From contig CALCFH010000353.1 in assembly GCA_937900215.1 (NCBI GenBank), forward strand, positions 1 through 13,156: 13,156 bases of DNA, given 5' to 3'. This document shows positions 6,842 through 13,156 of this stretch, piece after piece; position 1 is the stretch's first letter, and each line of letters starts with the position of its first letter. The position numbers were made by a program, and so were the translations under genes. Source of the DNA: an uncultured Cryomorphaceae bacterium (lineage in GTDB: Bacteria; Bacteroidota; Bacteroidia; Flavobacteriales; Schleiferiaceae). The notes beneath the pieces are model-generated. The model ran no database searches, had not been told where the DNA came from, and saw nothing but the letters and a program-made list of their open reading frames with translations.

Positions 6842-8134
6842 TCAGGCCTTTATATGAATCTCATTTTGTGGACTAAAATTATCGCAGAGATCCAACTCTA
6901 AACGTATTTCTGCCTCTAATTCTGGCGTTAAAATATGTTCTATAATTTCTGCAGAGTGATGCACCTTTTCCAGAGGTGTTTGAGCCTTTCGAGCAAGATA
7001 AATCTCCCATAATCTGTGCAAACGGTTCAATTCCTCGCCCTTAGCAAAGCCTTTCTGACTGAGCTTCATCCCGTCTACCGCAGGCAAAATCCAGCCTTTA
7101 CTAACAGACAAACGCAGACTTCTGATAAATGACCTTGTGTTATAATGAAAATGTGTTAGAAATTCAGATTTCGTTATGCTTCTATTCCTTTCCTTTCCAA
7201 ATTCCACTATTTGATACACCTCCTTCACAAAGTTTTCAGCCAATACTCTTCTCTTCAGCCTTCGCCTTTTCGACCAGCGAGAGAATAGTCCTCGTTCAGG
7301 TGCGAAAATCACACTCACAGCAGTTATAACCGCCAAAACAATTACAATGAAGGGACCGGTTGGAAGCGATCTTGCTTGAAAACTGATATATGCACCAAGA
7401 ATACCTGCCGTCACACCAAATGCAACGGATAGAGCAACAAGCACCCTAAGACTGCCCGTCCAATATCTCGCAGCAGCAGCAGGAATGATCATCAGTGCAG
7501 CCATAAGAACAATTCCCACCGCTTTTATGCCAGAAGAAATAGCTAAAATCGTTAAGAACGAGATAGCAAATTCTAAAAAACGAACAGGTAAGCCCAAAAC
7601 ACTTAAATACTCTCTATTGAAGCATAAGCCCATAAATTCCTTAAAAAGCAACAGAACAGAAACAAAAACAAAGACCGCTAAACCACCAAAAACCTTAATG
7701 TCTTTTGGATCCATTGCTGCGGCTCTTCCGAAAATATAGTGATCCAACCCACTGTGATCACCGAAAGAACCTCTTTGAATAAAAGTCATTAGTCCAATAC
7801 CAATTGCAAAAAAACCAGTTAAGGTTATAGCTAAAGCCAGGTCTACTTTTATTGGTCCTTTTTTTATCAACCAATTCATAAAGCCCATAGACATCCAACC
7901 GGTTATTACAGCACCAGTAACTAGGAAAAGCGGATCACGAGAACCCGAAAGAATAAAAGCCAACCCTATACCGGGCAACATACTGTGTGCAACCGTTTCA
8001 CCTACTAAAGAACGTTTTCTTAAAAAACCGAAAACGCCTACAGTAGAAGCTGCCGCTCCTAGAAGAATGCATGATAGCACAACATAGCGAACACTTGGTT
8101 CGCGCAAACTCATAAACTCTAGGAAATCCTGCAT
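6842..8134 (-). CDS. Metal ABC permease fused to a DtxR/MntR-like regulator domain (YtgCR-type)
   Basis: A 430-residue fusion. Residues 1 to about 280 are an ABC-3 permease with SLVGETVAHSMLPGI (42-56) and the TroC-like LDHYIFGRAAAM (130-141). A very basic linker follows (SRWSKRRRLKRR, 285-296). Residues 298-410 align without gaps over much of their length to MntR: a winged helix, with recognition helix about 331-346 and wing about 350-362, then the dimerisation/metal domain LHRLWEIYL (372-380) and HHSAEIIEHILTPEL (392-406). The positions of MntR H77, E99, E102 and H103 are H373, E396, E399 and H400. D8 and E11 appear as N301 and K304. The same architecture is known from Chlamydia YtgCR, where the C-terminal part is released as a metal-dependent repressor. 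Release here is inference. It starts directly after the binding-protein stop (TAAATG). Plain permeases of this family end near residue 280, so the extra domain is real and in frame. Confidence 0.9.
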   Translation of the reverse strand: MQDFLEFMSLREPSVRYVVLSCILLGAAASTVGVFGFLRKRSLVGETVAHSMLPGIGLAFILSGSRDPLFLVTGAVITGWMSMGFMNWLIKKGPIKVDLALAITLTGFFAIGIGLMTFIQRGSFGDHSGLDHYIFGRAAAMDPKDIKVFGGLAVFVFVSVLLLFKEFMGLCFNREYLSVLGLPVRFLEFAISFLTILAISSGIKAVGIVLMAALMIIPAAAARYWTGSLRVLVALSVAFGVTAGILGAYISFQARSLPTGPFIVIVLAVITAVSVIFAPERGLFSRWSKRRRLKRRVLAENFVKEVYQIVEFGKERNRSITKSEFLTHFHYNTRSFIRSLRLSVSKGWILPAVDGMKLSQKGFAKGEELNRLHRLWEIYLARKAQTPLEKVHHSAEIIEHILTPELEAEIRLELDLCDNFSPQNEIHIKA

Positions 8135-9046
8135 TTAATTCTTCAATGCGTGACTTATAGTAATGGCGTTTGCTCTAATCATACCTTCATAGGTATTTGC
8201 CTTGGTATTCTCATTTCCCAACGCATCAGTAAAAAGAGATCCGCCTAAGGCAACCTCAAAACCTCTTTCTTGACAAGCCGCTTGAACCGCCTTTAAAGCC
8301 TGATCGCTTACAATGTTCTCCACAAAAATGGCGGGAACCTTCCTATCTATAATGAAGTCTACCAGAGCAGTTACATCTTTAAGTCCAAATTCAGCCGCTG
8401 TAGAGAAGCCCTGTAAGCTTCGCACTTCGTACTGATACGCCCTAGCAAAATAGTTCAAGGCATCATGAGAAGTAACAATAATTCTCCTCTCAGCCGGTAC
8501 TTCATTCAAAATACTCAACACCTCTCTATTTAGCCTTCCCAATTTCAAAATATAGGCCTCTGACCTTTCATTGATTGCCTTGCGATGCTCTGGAAACCAT
8601 TTTATCAAATCTGTTTTCAGTTTTAGTACACACCATCGAACAATTTCTACATCCATCCAAACATGCGGATCATGACCATCTGCAAAGCCATCGCTATTGA
8701 TAATCTGTTCAGTAGTCATGGAGGATGTTAACTCTTTCACTTTCTTTTCGCCATCCAAACCCAAAATAACCTCCGCCATTTTTCCTTCTAAATGCAGACC
8801 AGAAAGTACAATGAACTGTGCTTCACGGATGTGCACATAGTCGCTTGGACTTGCTTTATACAAATGAGGATCTGTGCCGGGGCCCATTAGGTTTATCACC
8901 TCAATTTCTTCAGGAACCATATTCCGAATAATATCTCCAAGAATACTCGTAGTGGTTAAAATACTATTGCTCTTGGTTTGTGCCTGCTCATTTTTACATC
9001 CAAAAAAAAGAGCGATAAGGGCAAGCAGAAGAAATATTTTTTTCAT
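8135..9046 (-). CDS. Metal-binding lipoprotein of ABC importer (TroA/MntC/YtgA family)
   Basis: A 303-residue cluster A-I substrate-binding protein that should hand a divalent metal to the two permeases below it. A lipoprotein signal with lipobox LFFGC (lipidated C17) follows a KK-plus-hydrophobic start. Metal ligands by comparison with TroA are H61 (GTDPHLYKAS), H128 (DPHVWMD), H194 (TSHDALNYFA) and D274 (LFTDALG), a His-His-His-Asp set as in TroA. The loop before H128 is short and not histidine-rich, which argues against a ZnuA-type zinc-only protein; manganese, iron or zinc remain possible. The ATG at 9046 lies 4 bp downstream of a TACTTTTG -7 box, so the message would be leaderless. Its stop abuts the start of the permease-regulator gene. 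No ATPase follows. Confidence 0.93.
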   Translation of the reverse strand: MKKIFLLLALIALFFGCKNEQAQTKSNSILTTTSILGDIIRNMVPEEIEVINLMGPGTDPHLYKASPSDYVHIREAQFIVLSGLHLEGKMAEVILGLDGEKKVKELTSSMTTEQIINSDGFADGHDPHVWMDVEIVRWCVLKLKTDLIKWFPEHRKAINERSEAYILKLGRLNREVLSILNEVPAERRIIVTSHDALNYFARAYQYEVRSLQGFSTAAEFGLKDVTALVDFIIDRKVPAIFVENIVSDQALKAVQAACQERGFEVALGGSLFTDALGNENTKANTYEGMIRANAITISHALKN

Positions 9047-9050
9047 GCTG

Positions 9051-9058
9051 CAAAAGTA
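9051..9058 (-). promoter_or_regulatory. -7 box for the metal importer operon
   Basis: On the minus strand this is TACTTTTG (TAnnTTTG), ending 4 bp before the ATG at 9046, consistent with a leaderless mRNA. There is no TTG at the usual -33 distance. The upstream 9059-9101 is very AT-rich and contains short palindromes that could hold an operator. Confidence 0.55.
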
Positions 9059-9088
9059 ATAAAGTCAATATTATTTATAATCATTCCA

Positions 9089-9101
9089 AATAAGACTTAT
9101 T
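9089..9101. repeat. 13-bp perfect palindrome AATAAG-A-CTTATT upstream of the metal operon
   Basis: Two 6-bp arms around a single A, at the stop codon of the cupin gene and about 31 bp upstream of the metal operon -7 box. A less perfect inverted repeat ATTAT-TT-ATAAT follows at 9070-9081. Either could be a repressor site, but both are short and in an AT-rich stretch, so they may be chance. Confidence 0.35.
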
Positions 9102-9483
9102 CATAATGCGTATCCCTTATGTGTTCATCTAAACTATTTAACTCAATGAAAACAATATCAGTTATTGCCAATAGGCTATGACGGTAGTTTGGATATACTT
9201 CTACTCTACAAGGAGCAAGGGCCATTTCTTTTACATACCTGCCTGATAGTACTGAGGTAGCAGATATTTCTACCTTCCCACTTTGAAGAATAAGCTGCTC
9301 AGGATTTTTAGCGTCTACCTCACCTTTATGATAATGATTACCACTCATACTTCCTTCCTTTCTATAGGCAATCAACATGCCTGCTCCACCTTGATTTAAA
9401 AATTCATAGGTTTCACCATTGGCGTTATTGCTGATTGAATTCAAGCTAAAAACTCTAAATGCGGGTTTATCTTCTTCTATCAT
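9097..9483 (-). CDS. Small cupin-fold protein of unknown function
   Basis: A 128-residue RmlC-like cupin protein. Cupin motif 1 is recognisable as G44-x5-HYH (H50, H52), E62 and G69, but 9 residues separate H52 from E62 instead of the usual 3-4. H102 in YRHSL supplies the last likely metal ligand. I recognise GNHYHK as a pattern of small Bacteroidetes cupins but cannot name a substrate. The frame extends to a TTG at 9489. I chose the ATG at 9483, which lies 23 bp after a TAGATTTG -7 box. The gene is divergent from the aldehyde dehydrogenase, and its 3' end lies 50 bp upstream of the metal-binding lipoprotein on the same strand, so read-through into that operon is possible. No transmembrane or signal segment is seen, so it is probably cytoplasmic. 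Confidence 0.8.
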   Translation of the reverse strand: MIEEDKPAFRVFSLNSISNNANGETYEFLNQGGAGMLIAYRKEGSMSGNHYHKGEVDAKNPEQLILQSGKVEISATSVLSGRYVKEMALAPCRVEVYPNYRHSLLAITDIVFIELNSLDEHIRDTHYE

Positions 9484-9495
9484 GACCAAGCCTAT

Positions 9496-9503
9496 TACCT
9501 TTG
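9496..9503 (+). promoter_or_regulatory. -7 box for the ALDH7 gene
   Basis: TACCTTTG matches TAnnTTTG and lies 22 bp before the ATG at 9526. It lies 3 bp from the opposing -7 box of the cupin gene (9507-9514), so the two promoters face each other and overlap. No good -33 TTG is visible. Confidence 0.5.
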
Positions 9504-9506
9504 TGC

Positions 9507-9514
9507 CAAATCTA
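9507..9514 (-). promoter_or_regulatory. -7 box for the cupin gene
   Basis: On the minus strand TAGATTTG matches TAnnTTTG. A TTG at 9538-9536 (minus strand) is 21 bp away, the normal -33 spacing, which makes this the best complete promoter in the window. It supports the ATG start at 9483. Confidence 0.55.
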
Positions 9515-9525
9515 AGTCCACTTTT

Positions 9526-11064
9526 ATGAAGGCATCAAGTATGGATGACGTTCTGCGTAATCTAGGAATCAACGAATACAACAGCGGAAGCAGCAATGGT
9601 TCTTGGTTGAAGGAAGAAACAGCCACAATAACTTCCTCTTCCCCAGTGGATGGTCGTGTTATTGGTAGCGTTTCGACCACTTCGAAAGAAGCGTATGATA
9701 AAGTAATCCAATCTGCTGCTACTGCTTTTAACGATTGGAAAAATGTTCCTGCTCCGGAAAGAGGTGAAATGGTACGTCTTTTTGGTGAAAGTCTAAGAAC
9801 TAAGAAGCACGATTTAGGAAGATTGGTTTCATATGAAATGGGAAAATCGCTTCAAGAAGGATTGGGTGAGGTTCAAGAAATGATAGACATCTGTGATTTT
9901 GCGGTTGGGCTTTCTAGGCAGTTGTATGGCCTAACCATGAAATCTGAGCGGCCGAATCATCATATGATGGAGCAATGGCATCCTTTAGGAATAGTAGGTG
10001 TAATCAGCGCTTTCAATTTTCCAGTTGCTGTTTGGGCTTGGAATGCGGCTCTTGCATGGGTTTGTGGCGACGTATGTGTTTGGAAACCATCTGAAAAGGT
10101 GCCCCTATGTGCCATCGCATGTCAAAATATTATTCAAGATGTACTGAAAAGTAAAGGTATCTCTCCAGCGATTAGCTGTATAATCTCAGGCGATTATAAG
10201 GTAGGTGAATGGATGACTTCCGATTCCAGAATACCGCTTATTTCTGCCACAGGTTCTGTTCGGATGGGTAAGATTGTAGGGGCTACTGTAGCAGGAAGAT
10301 TGGGTAAATCTATTCTAGAACTAGGCGGAAATAACGCCATGATTATTGCTGCAGATGCGGATCTAAAAATGACCACTATTGCTGCTGTATTTGGAGCAGT
10401 TGGTACAGCTGGTCAGAGATGTACTAGCACACGCAGATTAATTGTACATGAAAGCTTGTACGATAAAATGAAAGAAATATTAACTGCAGCCTATGGTCAA
10501 GTGCGTATTGGAAATCCTTTAGATGAAACCAACCACGTTGGCCCGCTTATAGATCGTGATGCCGTTCAAATTTATTTAAATGCCCTAGATAGAATTGAGG
10601 CGCAAGGAGGTAAAATTATTGTTCCAGGCGGCGTATGTAAAGGAGATGGATACGAAAGTGGTTGTTATGTAAAACCCTGTTTTGCTGAGATAAACAACAG
10701 TGCAGAGGTAGTGCAAACGGAAACCTTTGCACCTATTCTTTATCTTATGAAATACAGTACAGAAGAAGAAGCCATCGCTCTTCAAAATGGTGTACCTCAA
10801 GGATTGAGTTCTGCTCTAATGACAAGTAATATGGCTTTTGCGCACCGCTTTATTTCTGCTTCTGGTTCTGATTGTGGTATAGCCAATGTAAATATTGGAA
10901 CCTCAGGTGCTGAAATTGGAGGTGCTTTTGGTGGAGAAAAAGAAACGGGTGGCGGTAGAGAATCCGGTTCTGATTCTTGGAAAGCCTATATGCGTAGACA
11001 AACCAATACAATGAATTACGGAACAAGTCTGCCTTTAGCGCAAGGAATAAAATTCGATTTGTAG
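9526..11064 (+). CDS. ALDH7 (antiquitin-type) aldehyde dehydrogenase, probable alpha-aminoadipic semialdehyde dehydrogenase
   Basis: A 512-residue NAD(P)-dependent aldehyde dehydrogenase. The closest family by eye is ALDH7/AmaB, which oxidises alpha-aminoadipic semialdehyde to alpha-aminoadipate in lysine breakdown. Motifs: FNFP with N164, WKPSEK with K187 for cofactor binding, ELGGNN with general base E265, and GQRCTSTRR with nucleophile C299. The C-terminal GTSGAEIGGAFGGEKETGGG stretch (about 458-477) is highly characteristic of ALDH7 and carries the substrate-recognition residues of that family. Length is typical. The ATG at 9526 is used here; M6 at 9541 is a possible alternative. No other lysine-degradation gene is in the window, so the pathway is inferred from family membership alone. 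It converges on the NUDIX gene with a single base between stops and no visible terminator. Confidence 0.92.
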   Translation: MKASSMDDVLRNLGINEYNSGSSNGSWLKEETATITSSSPVDGRVIGSVSTTSKEAYDKVIQSAATAFNDWKNVPAPERGEMVRLFGESLRTKKHDLGRLVSYEMGKSLQEGLGEVQEMIDICDFAVGLSRQLYGLTMKSERPNHHMMEQWHPLGIVGVISAFNFPVAVWAWNAALAWVCGDVCVWKPSEKVPLCAIACQNIIQDVLKSKGISPAISCIISGDYKVGEWMTSDSRIPLISATGSVRMGKIVGATVAGRLGKSILELGGNNAMIIAADADLKMTTIAAVFGAVGTAGQRCTSTRRLIVHESLYDKMKEILTAAYGQVRIGNPLDETNHVGPLIDRDAVQIYLNALDRIEAQGGKIIVPGGVCKGDGYESGCYVKPCFAEINNSAEVVQTETFAPILYLMKYSTEEEAIALQNGVPQGLSSALMTSNMAFAHRFISASGSDCGIANVNIGTSGAEIGGAFGGEKETGGGRESGSDSWKAYMRRQTNTMNYGTSLPLAQGIKFDL

Positions 11065-11065
11065 T

Positions 11066-11629
11066 CTAAATTAATTTCTGGTCGATCATCCATTTGACCT
11101 TAAAAACCGCAGCAACAGTCATACTATCATGAATTTGGTCGTTGAGAACCATGGTGAACATTTCACTAAAAGGAATCTTCTTAACGACCAGTTGTTCTGT
11201 GTCTTCTGGCAAAGCCTTATGCTCAGATAGTCCGGTTGCTACGTAAATCAATGCCTCCTCATCGCTCACAGAATTAGATAAATCCATTTTCTGTACTAGC
11301 TGCCATTTTTGCGCTTTGAGTCCACATTCTTCAAGGAGTTCTCTTTTGGCTGATTCTATTGGGTCTAAGCCCAAAGATCCTCCGCCTTCAGGCATTTCCC
11401 AGGAATATTTTTTAAGAGGATATCTAAATTGCCCTACTATCCAAGTATTGTAGTTTTCATCAAGTGGAAGAATACCAATGGCTAAGTTCTTAAAACGAAC
11501 CACTCCATAAATACCGTCGCTACCACCGGGTGTAATCACTTCATGGTGTTCTAAGCGAATCCATGGATTTTCATAGCGCAGGCTTTCGCTTTTTGTTGTC
11601 CAAGGATTACTCTCTAAATCTTCTGCCAT
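11066..11629 (-). CDS. NUDIX hydrolase, ADP-ribose pyrophosphatase-like
   Basis: A 187-residue NUDIX hydrolase that should cleave a nucleoside diphosphate linked to another moiety; ADP-ribose or a related nucleotide sugar is most likely by overall similarity. The Nudix box runs from G82 to L104 with the catalytic REL-L-EE-x-G core (R96, E97, E100, E101, G103) intact. The first box glutamate (GX5E) is Leu88. The upstream IVGQFRYPLKKYSWEMPEGGG (64-84) is typical of the ADPRase subgroup. Its ATG lies 23 bp inside the end of the MORN-repeat gene in another frame, so translation may be coupled. It is the last gene of that transcript. Substrate is not certain. Confidence 0.88.
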   Translation of the reverse strand: MAEDLESNPWTTKSESLRYENPWIRLEHHEVITPGGSDGIYGVVRFKNLAIGILPLDENYNTWIVGQFRYPLKKYSWEMPEGGGSLGLDPIESAKRELLEECGLKAQKWQLVQKMDLSNSVSDEEALIYVATGLSEHKALPEDTEQLVVKKIPFSEMFTMVLNDQIHDSMTVAAVFKVKWMIDQKLI

Positions 11630-13156
11630 ATTGTATTTTAACTCCGTTGTACTTTATTTCTTGACCCTCAGAATCATATTCAATGGTTAAATACAAGCTT
11701 GAATCTTCCTTAAAAAACTCCCAAATTCCTATTCTAATTCCTCCATTGTAACTCCCCCTACTCTTTACAGAACCATTTGGATAATAAGTAAAGTGTTTCC
11801 CTATTTCTCTACCGTTATCATACTCGCCTTCAAAGCGTAAGCTCTCTTCTGGTTTGAGATAAAAATGTTTCCAAACGCCCGACCTTTCCCCTTCAAAGTA
11901 GCTCCCTTGTTCTCTGTGATCACCTGAAACAAATATCCATTCTCCTTCTCTAAATCCATCTACATACTCTCCTTTAGCCAACACCACTCCTGCCGTATCA
12001 TACTCAATAGATAAGCCATCCTCTAAGCCGTTCAAATAGGATTCTTCACGCCATGTACTTCCATTTGGATAAAACCATATCCAATCACCATTGGGCTCAT
12101 CTTCTACATACGATCCTTTTTGTTCTATTGATTCATCTGAAAAATAATAGGTCCAAGGACCACTCCGTAAGCCGTCTTTGTATGCCCCTTCATGTCTAAC
12201 TATTCCGTCTGCATAAAAAGACTTCCAATAGCCTTGTTTACGCCCTAATTCATCTACTGTCCCTCCTTCCTCCATCAAGGTACCGGAAGAAAATAATTTA
12301 GAAGAAATTATATTACCCTCACCGTCATAATACCTGTGTACACCATTTTCTTTTCCGTTTAGATACGATCCCTTGAATACCAATTGCCCTGTTTCAGGAC
12401 TGATCTCTTTGCGAATATCAATTTTAGCAGTCTCTATACTGGGCTCCTGCAATACACCATCAATCCAATGTTCTGTGCGTATTAGACTTCCACCTTTCGT
12501 ATAGTACTTAAAGTAGCCGTGTTTTAAATCATTTCTGTAGGTACCCTCAATTCTGGTATTTCTATTGTCGTAAAAATCAATCCAGGTTCCAACCTTAAGG
12601 CCTAATCGATTCTTTCTATTAATGGGTTGTTTCTTTACTAAAACACCTGATTTATAAATGTTTAAATTGATTATTAAACCCAACGAATCGAAACCGAAAC
12701 CCTGACCTTGTTGAAGATCTTGCACAAAGGGAATTTCTTCCATCCTTCTACCTTTTTCATCGTACAAAACCGTTAATCCTTCTTTTTTATCGTTTACAAA
12801 CTGCTCATCTTTCTGAACAATACTATCTAAGAAAGTCTTGCGATGCCCCTCTTTGAGGCCAGCAACGTAGTCTATAGATAAGGTTATCTGGCCTGATTCA
12901 GCATAGAATTTCCAAATTCCATCTAACTTAAATTCTTTTCTATTTCCCTCTGTTTTGATTAAACCATTTTGATAAAAGCTCTTCCAATATCCATCTGGCT
13001 GTCCACTCCTTAAATATCCTTCGGAACTCTTTAATCCATTCTCAAAGTAATAAGTGGTAAACTGAGATGAATCTTGTGCTTTCACAGAAAGCGCAAAGAA
13101 AAGAGACGCTATAATTAATATAGTATTCTTTATTCTTTTAATTAAAAAAGGATATG
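11607..13156 (-). CDS. Secreted MORN-variant (YwqK-like) repeat protein, 5' end outside window
   Basis: A protein made almost entirely of ~23-residue MORN-like repeats of the form YxNGxxxxEGxYxxGxxxGxWxxY, about twenty across more than 470 residues. Clear examples are at the N-terminal FENGLKSSEGYLRSGQPDGYW and the later FYADGIVRHEGAYKDGLRSG. The frame appears to start at a GTG (13085), but upstream in frame lie KRIKNTILIIASLFFALS and then VKA-QDSS: a signal peptide with a likely cleavage after VKA. No ATG precedes it in frame before the window edge; the codons run TAT-CCT-TTT-TTA-ATT-AAA. The true start is therefore ATT at 13142 or, more likely, beyond the window. The feature is 5' partial. 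It is expected to be exported. Such proteins are common in Bacteroidetes and are often labelled YwqK antitoxin, which is a repeat-based name; no toxin is seen here. The stop overlaps the NUDIX start by 23 bp. Confidence 0.82.
   Translation of the reverse strand, partial: YPFLIKRIKNTILIIASLFFALSVKAQDSSQFTTYYFENGLKSSEGYLRSGQPDGYWKSFYQNGLIKTEGNRKEFKLDGIWKFYAESGQITLSIDYVAGLKEGHRKTFLDSIVQKDEQFVNDKKEGLTVLYDEKGRRMEEIPFVQDLQQGQGFGFDSLGLIINLNIYKSGVLVKKQPINRKNRLGLKVGTWIDFYDNRNTRIEGTYRNDLKHGYFKYYTKGGSLIRTEHWIDGVLQEPSIETAKIDIRKEISPETGQLVFKGSYLNGKENGVHRYYDGEGNIISSKLFSSGTLMEEGGTVDELGRKQGYWKSFYADGIVRHEGAYKDGLRSGPWTYYFSDESIEQKGSYVEDEPNGDWIWFYPNGSTWREESYLNGLEDGLSIEYDTAGVVLAKGEYVDGFREGEWIFVSGDHREQGSYFEGERSGVWKHFYLKPEESLRFEGEYDNGREIGKHFTYYPNGSVKSRGSYNGGIRIGIWEFFKEDSSLYLTIEYDSEGQEIKYNGVKIQYGRRFRE

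Noticed and set aside
8135..9046. ZnuA-type zinc-specific binding protein
   Set aside because: There is no His-rich loop and the ligand set His-His-His-Asp fits TroA; metal specificity is left open.
9059..9101. Fur box (partial match around TGATTAT-A-AATAATA)
   Set aside because: Only one half-site resembles the consensus; in such AT-rich DNA this is expected by chance.
9484..9489. TTG start for the cupin gene
   Set aside because: An ATG two codons downstream is in better position relative to the -7 box, and TTG would add only two residues.
11607..13085. MORN protein as the antitoxin of a toxin-antitoxin pair
   Set aside because: The YwqK antitoxin label reflects repeat similarity only. 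No toxin-like gene adjoins it, and the signal peptide indicates export.
1..13156. CRISPR array, insertion sequence, prophage or genomic island
   Set aside because: No direct repeat arrays, transposase, integrase or terminal inverted repeats were seen, and gene content is chromosomal housekeeping throughout.

Overview
The window looks like a chromosomal segment from a Bacteroidetes bacterium, probably of the Flavobacteriales/Cryomorphaceae type. Support: promoters of the TAnnTTTG (-7) class lie in front of several genes, Shine-Dalgarno sequences are weak or absent, YbeY and GluRS are of Bacteroidetes type, and the linkage mnmG-ybeY-DUF4175 protein is one I associate with flavobacteria. The genes are mostly ordinary chromosomal genes. 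I see no insertion sequence, prophage, integrase or CRISPR array.

Layout. (1) 1-3858, minus strand: a tightly overlapping cluster made of a large membrane-anchored coiled-coil protein (DUF4175-like), ybeY, and the 5' end of mnmG, which runs off the left edge. Two near-perfect parS-like palindromes (core GTTCCACGTGGAAC) lie in this cluster, one at the ybeY/mnmG junction and one inside the DUF4175 gene. (2) 3938-5912, plus strand: gltX, folB and a tRNA-Cys(GCA), closed by a strong hairpin terminator that also faces the end of the next, convergent operon. (3) 5952-9046, minus strand: a TroA/MntC-type metal-ion ABC importer operon with a lipoprotein binding protein, a permease fused to a DtxR/MntR-like regulator domain, and a second permease. 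No ATPase gene is present. (4) 9097-9483, minus: a small cupin protein, divergent from (5) 9526-11064, plus: an ALDH7 (antiquitin-type) aldehyde dehydrogenase. Their -7 boxes lie within 19 bp of each other. (6) 11066-13156, minus: a NUDIX hydrolase overlapping the 3' end of a long secreted MORN-variant (YwqK-like) repeat protein whose true start lies upstream of the apparent GTG, probably outside the window.

The most interesting system is the metal operon. The first permease carries a C-terminal winged-helix plus metal-binding/dimerisation domain, the architecture known from chlamydial YtgCR, where the regulator half is released as a metal-dependent repressor. Here the four C-terminal metal-ligand positions are kept, but the two N-terminal ones (MntR D8 and E11) read Asn and Lys. 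The operon is packed with 0-2 bp spacing and leaves no room for the ATP-binding subunit, which must be encoded elsewhere or be borrowed. The second most interesting signal is the pair of parS-like sites 2.76 kb apart, which suggests this locus is close to the chromosome origin and is a ParB loading region.
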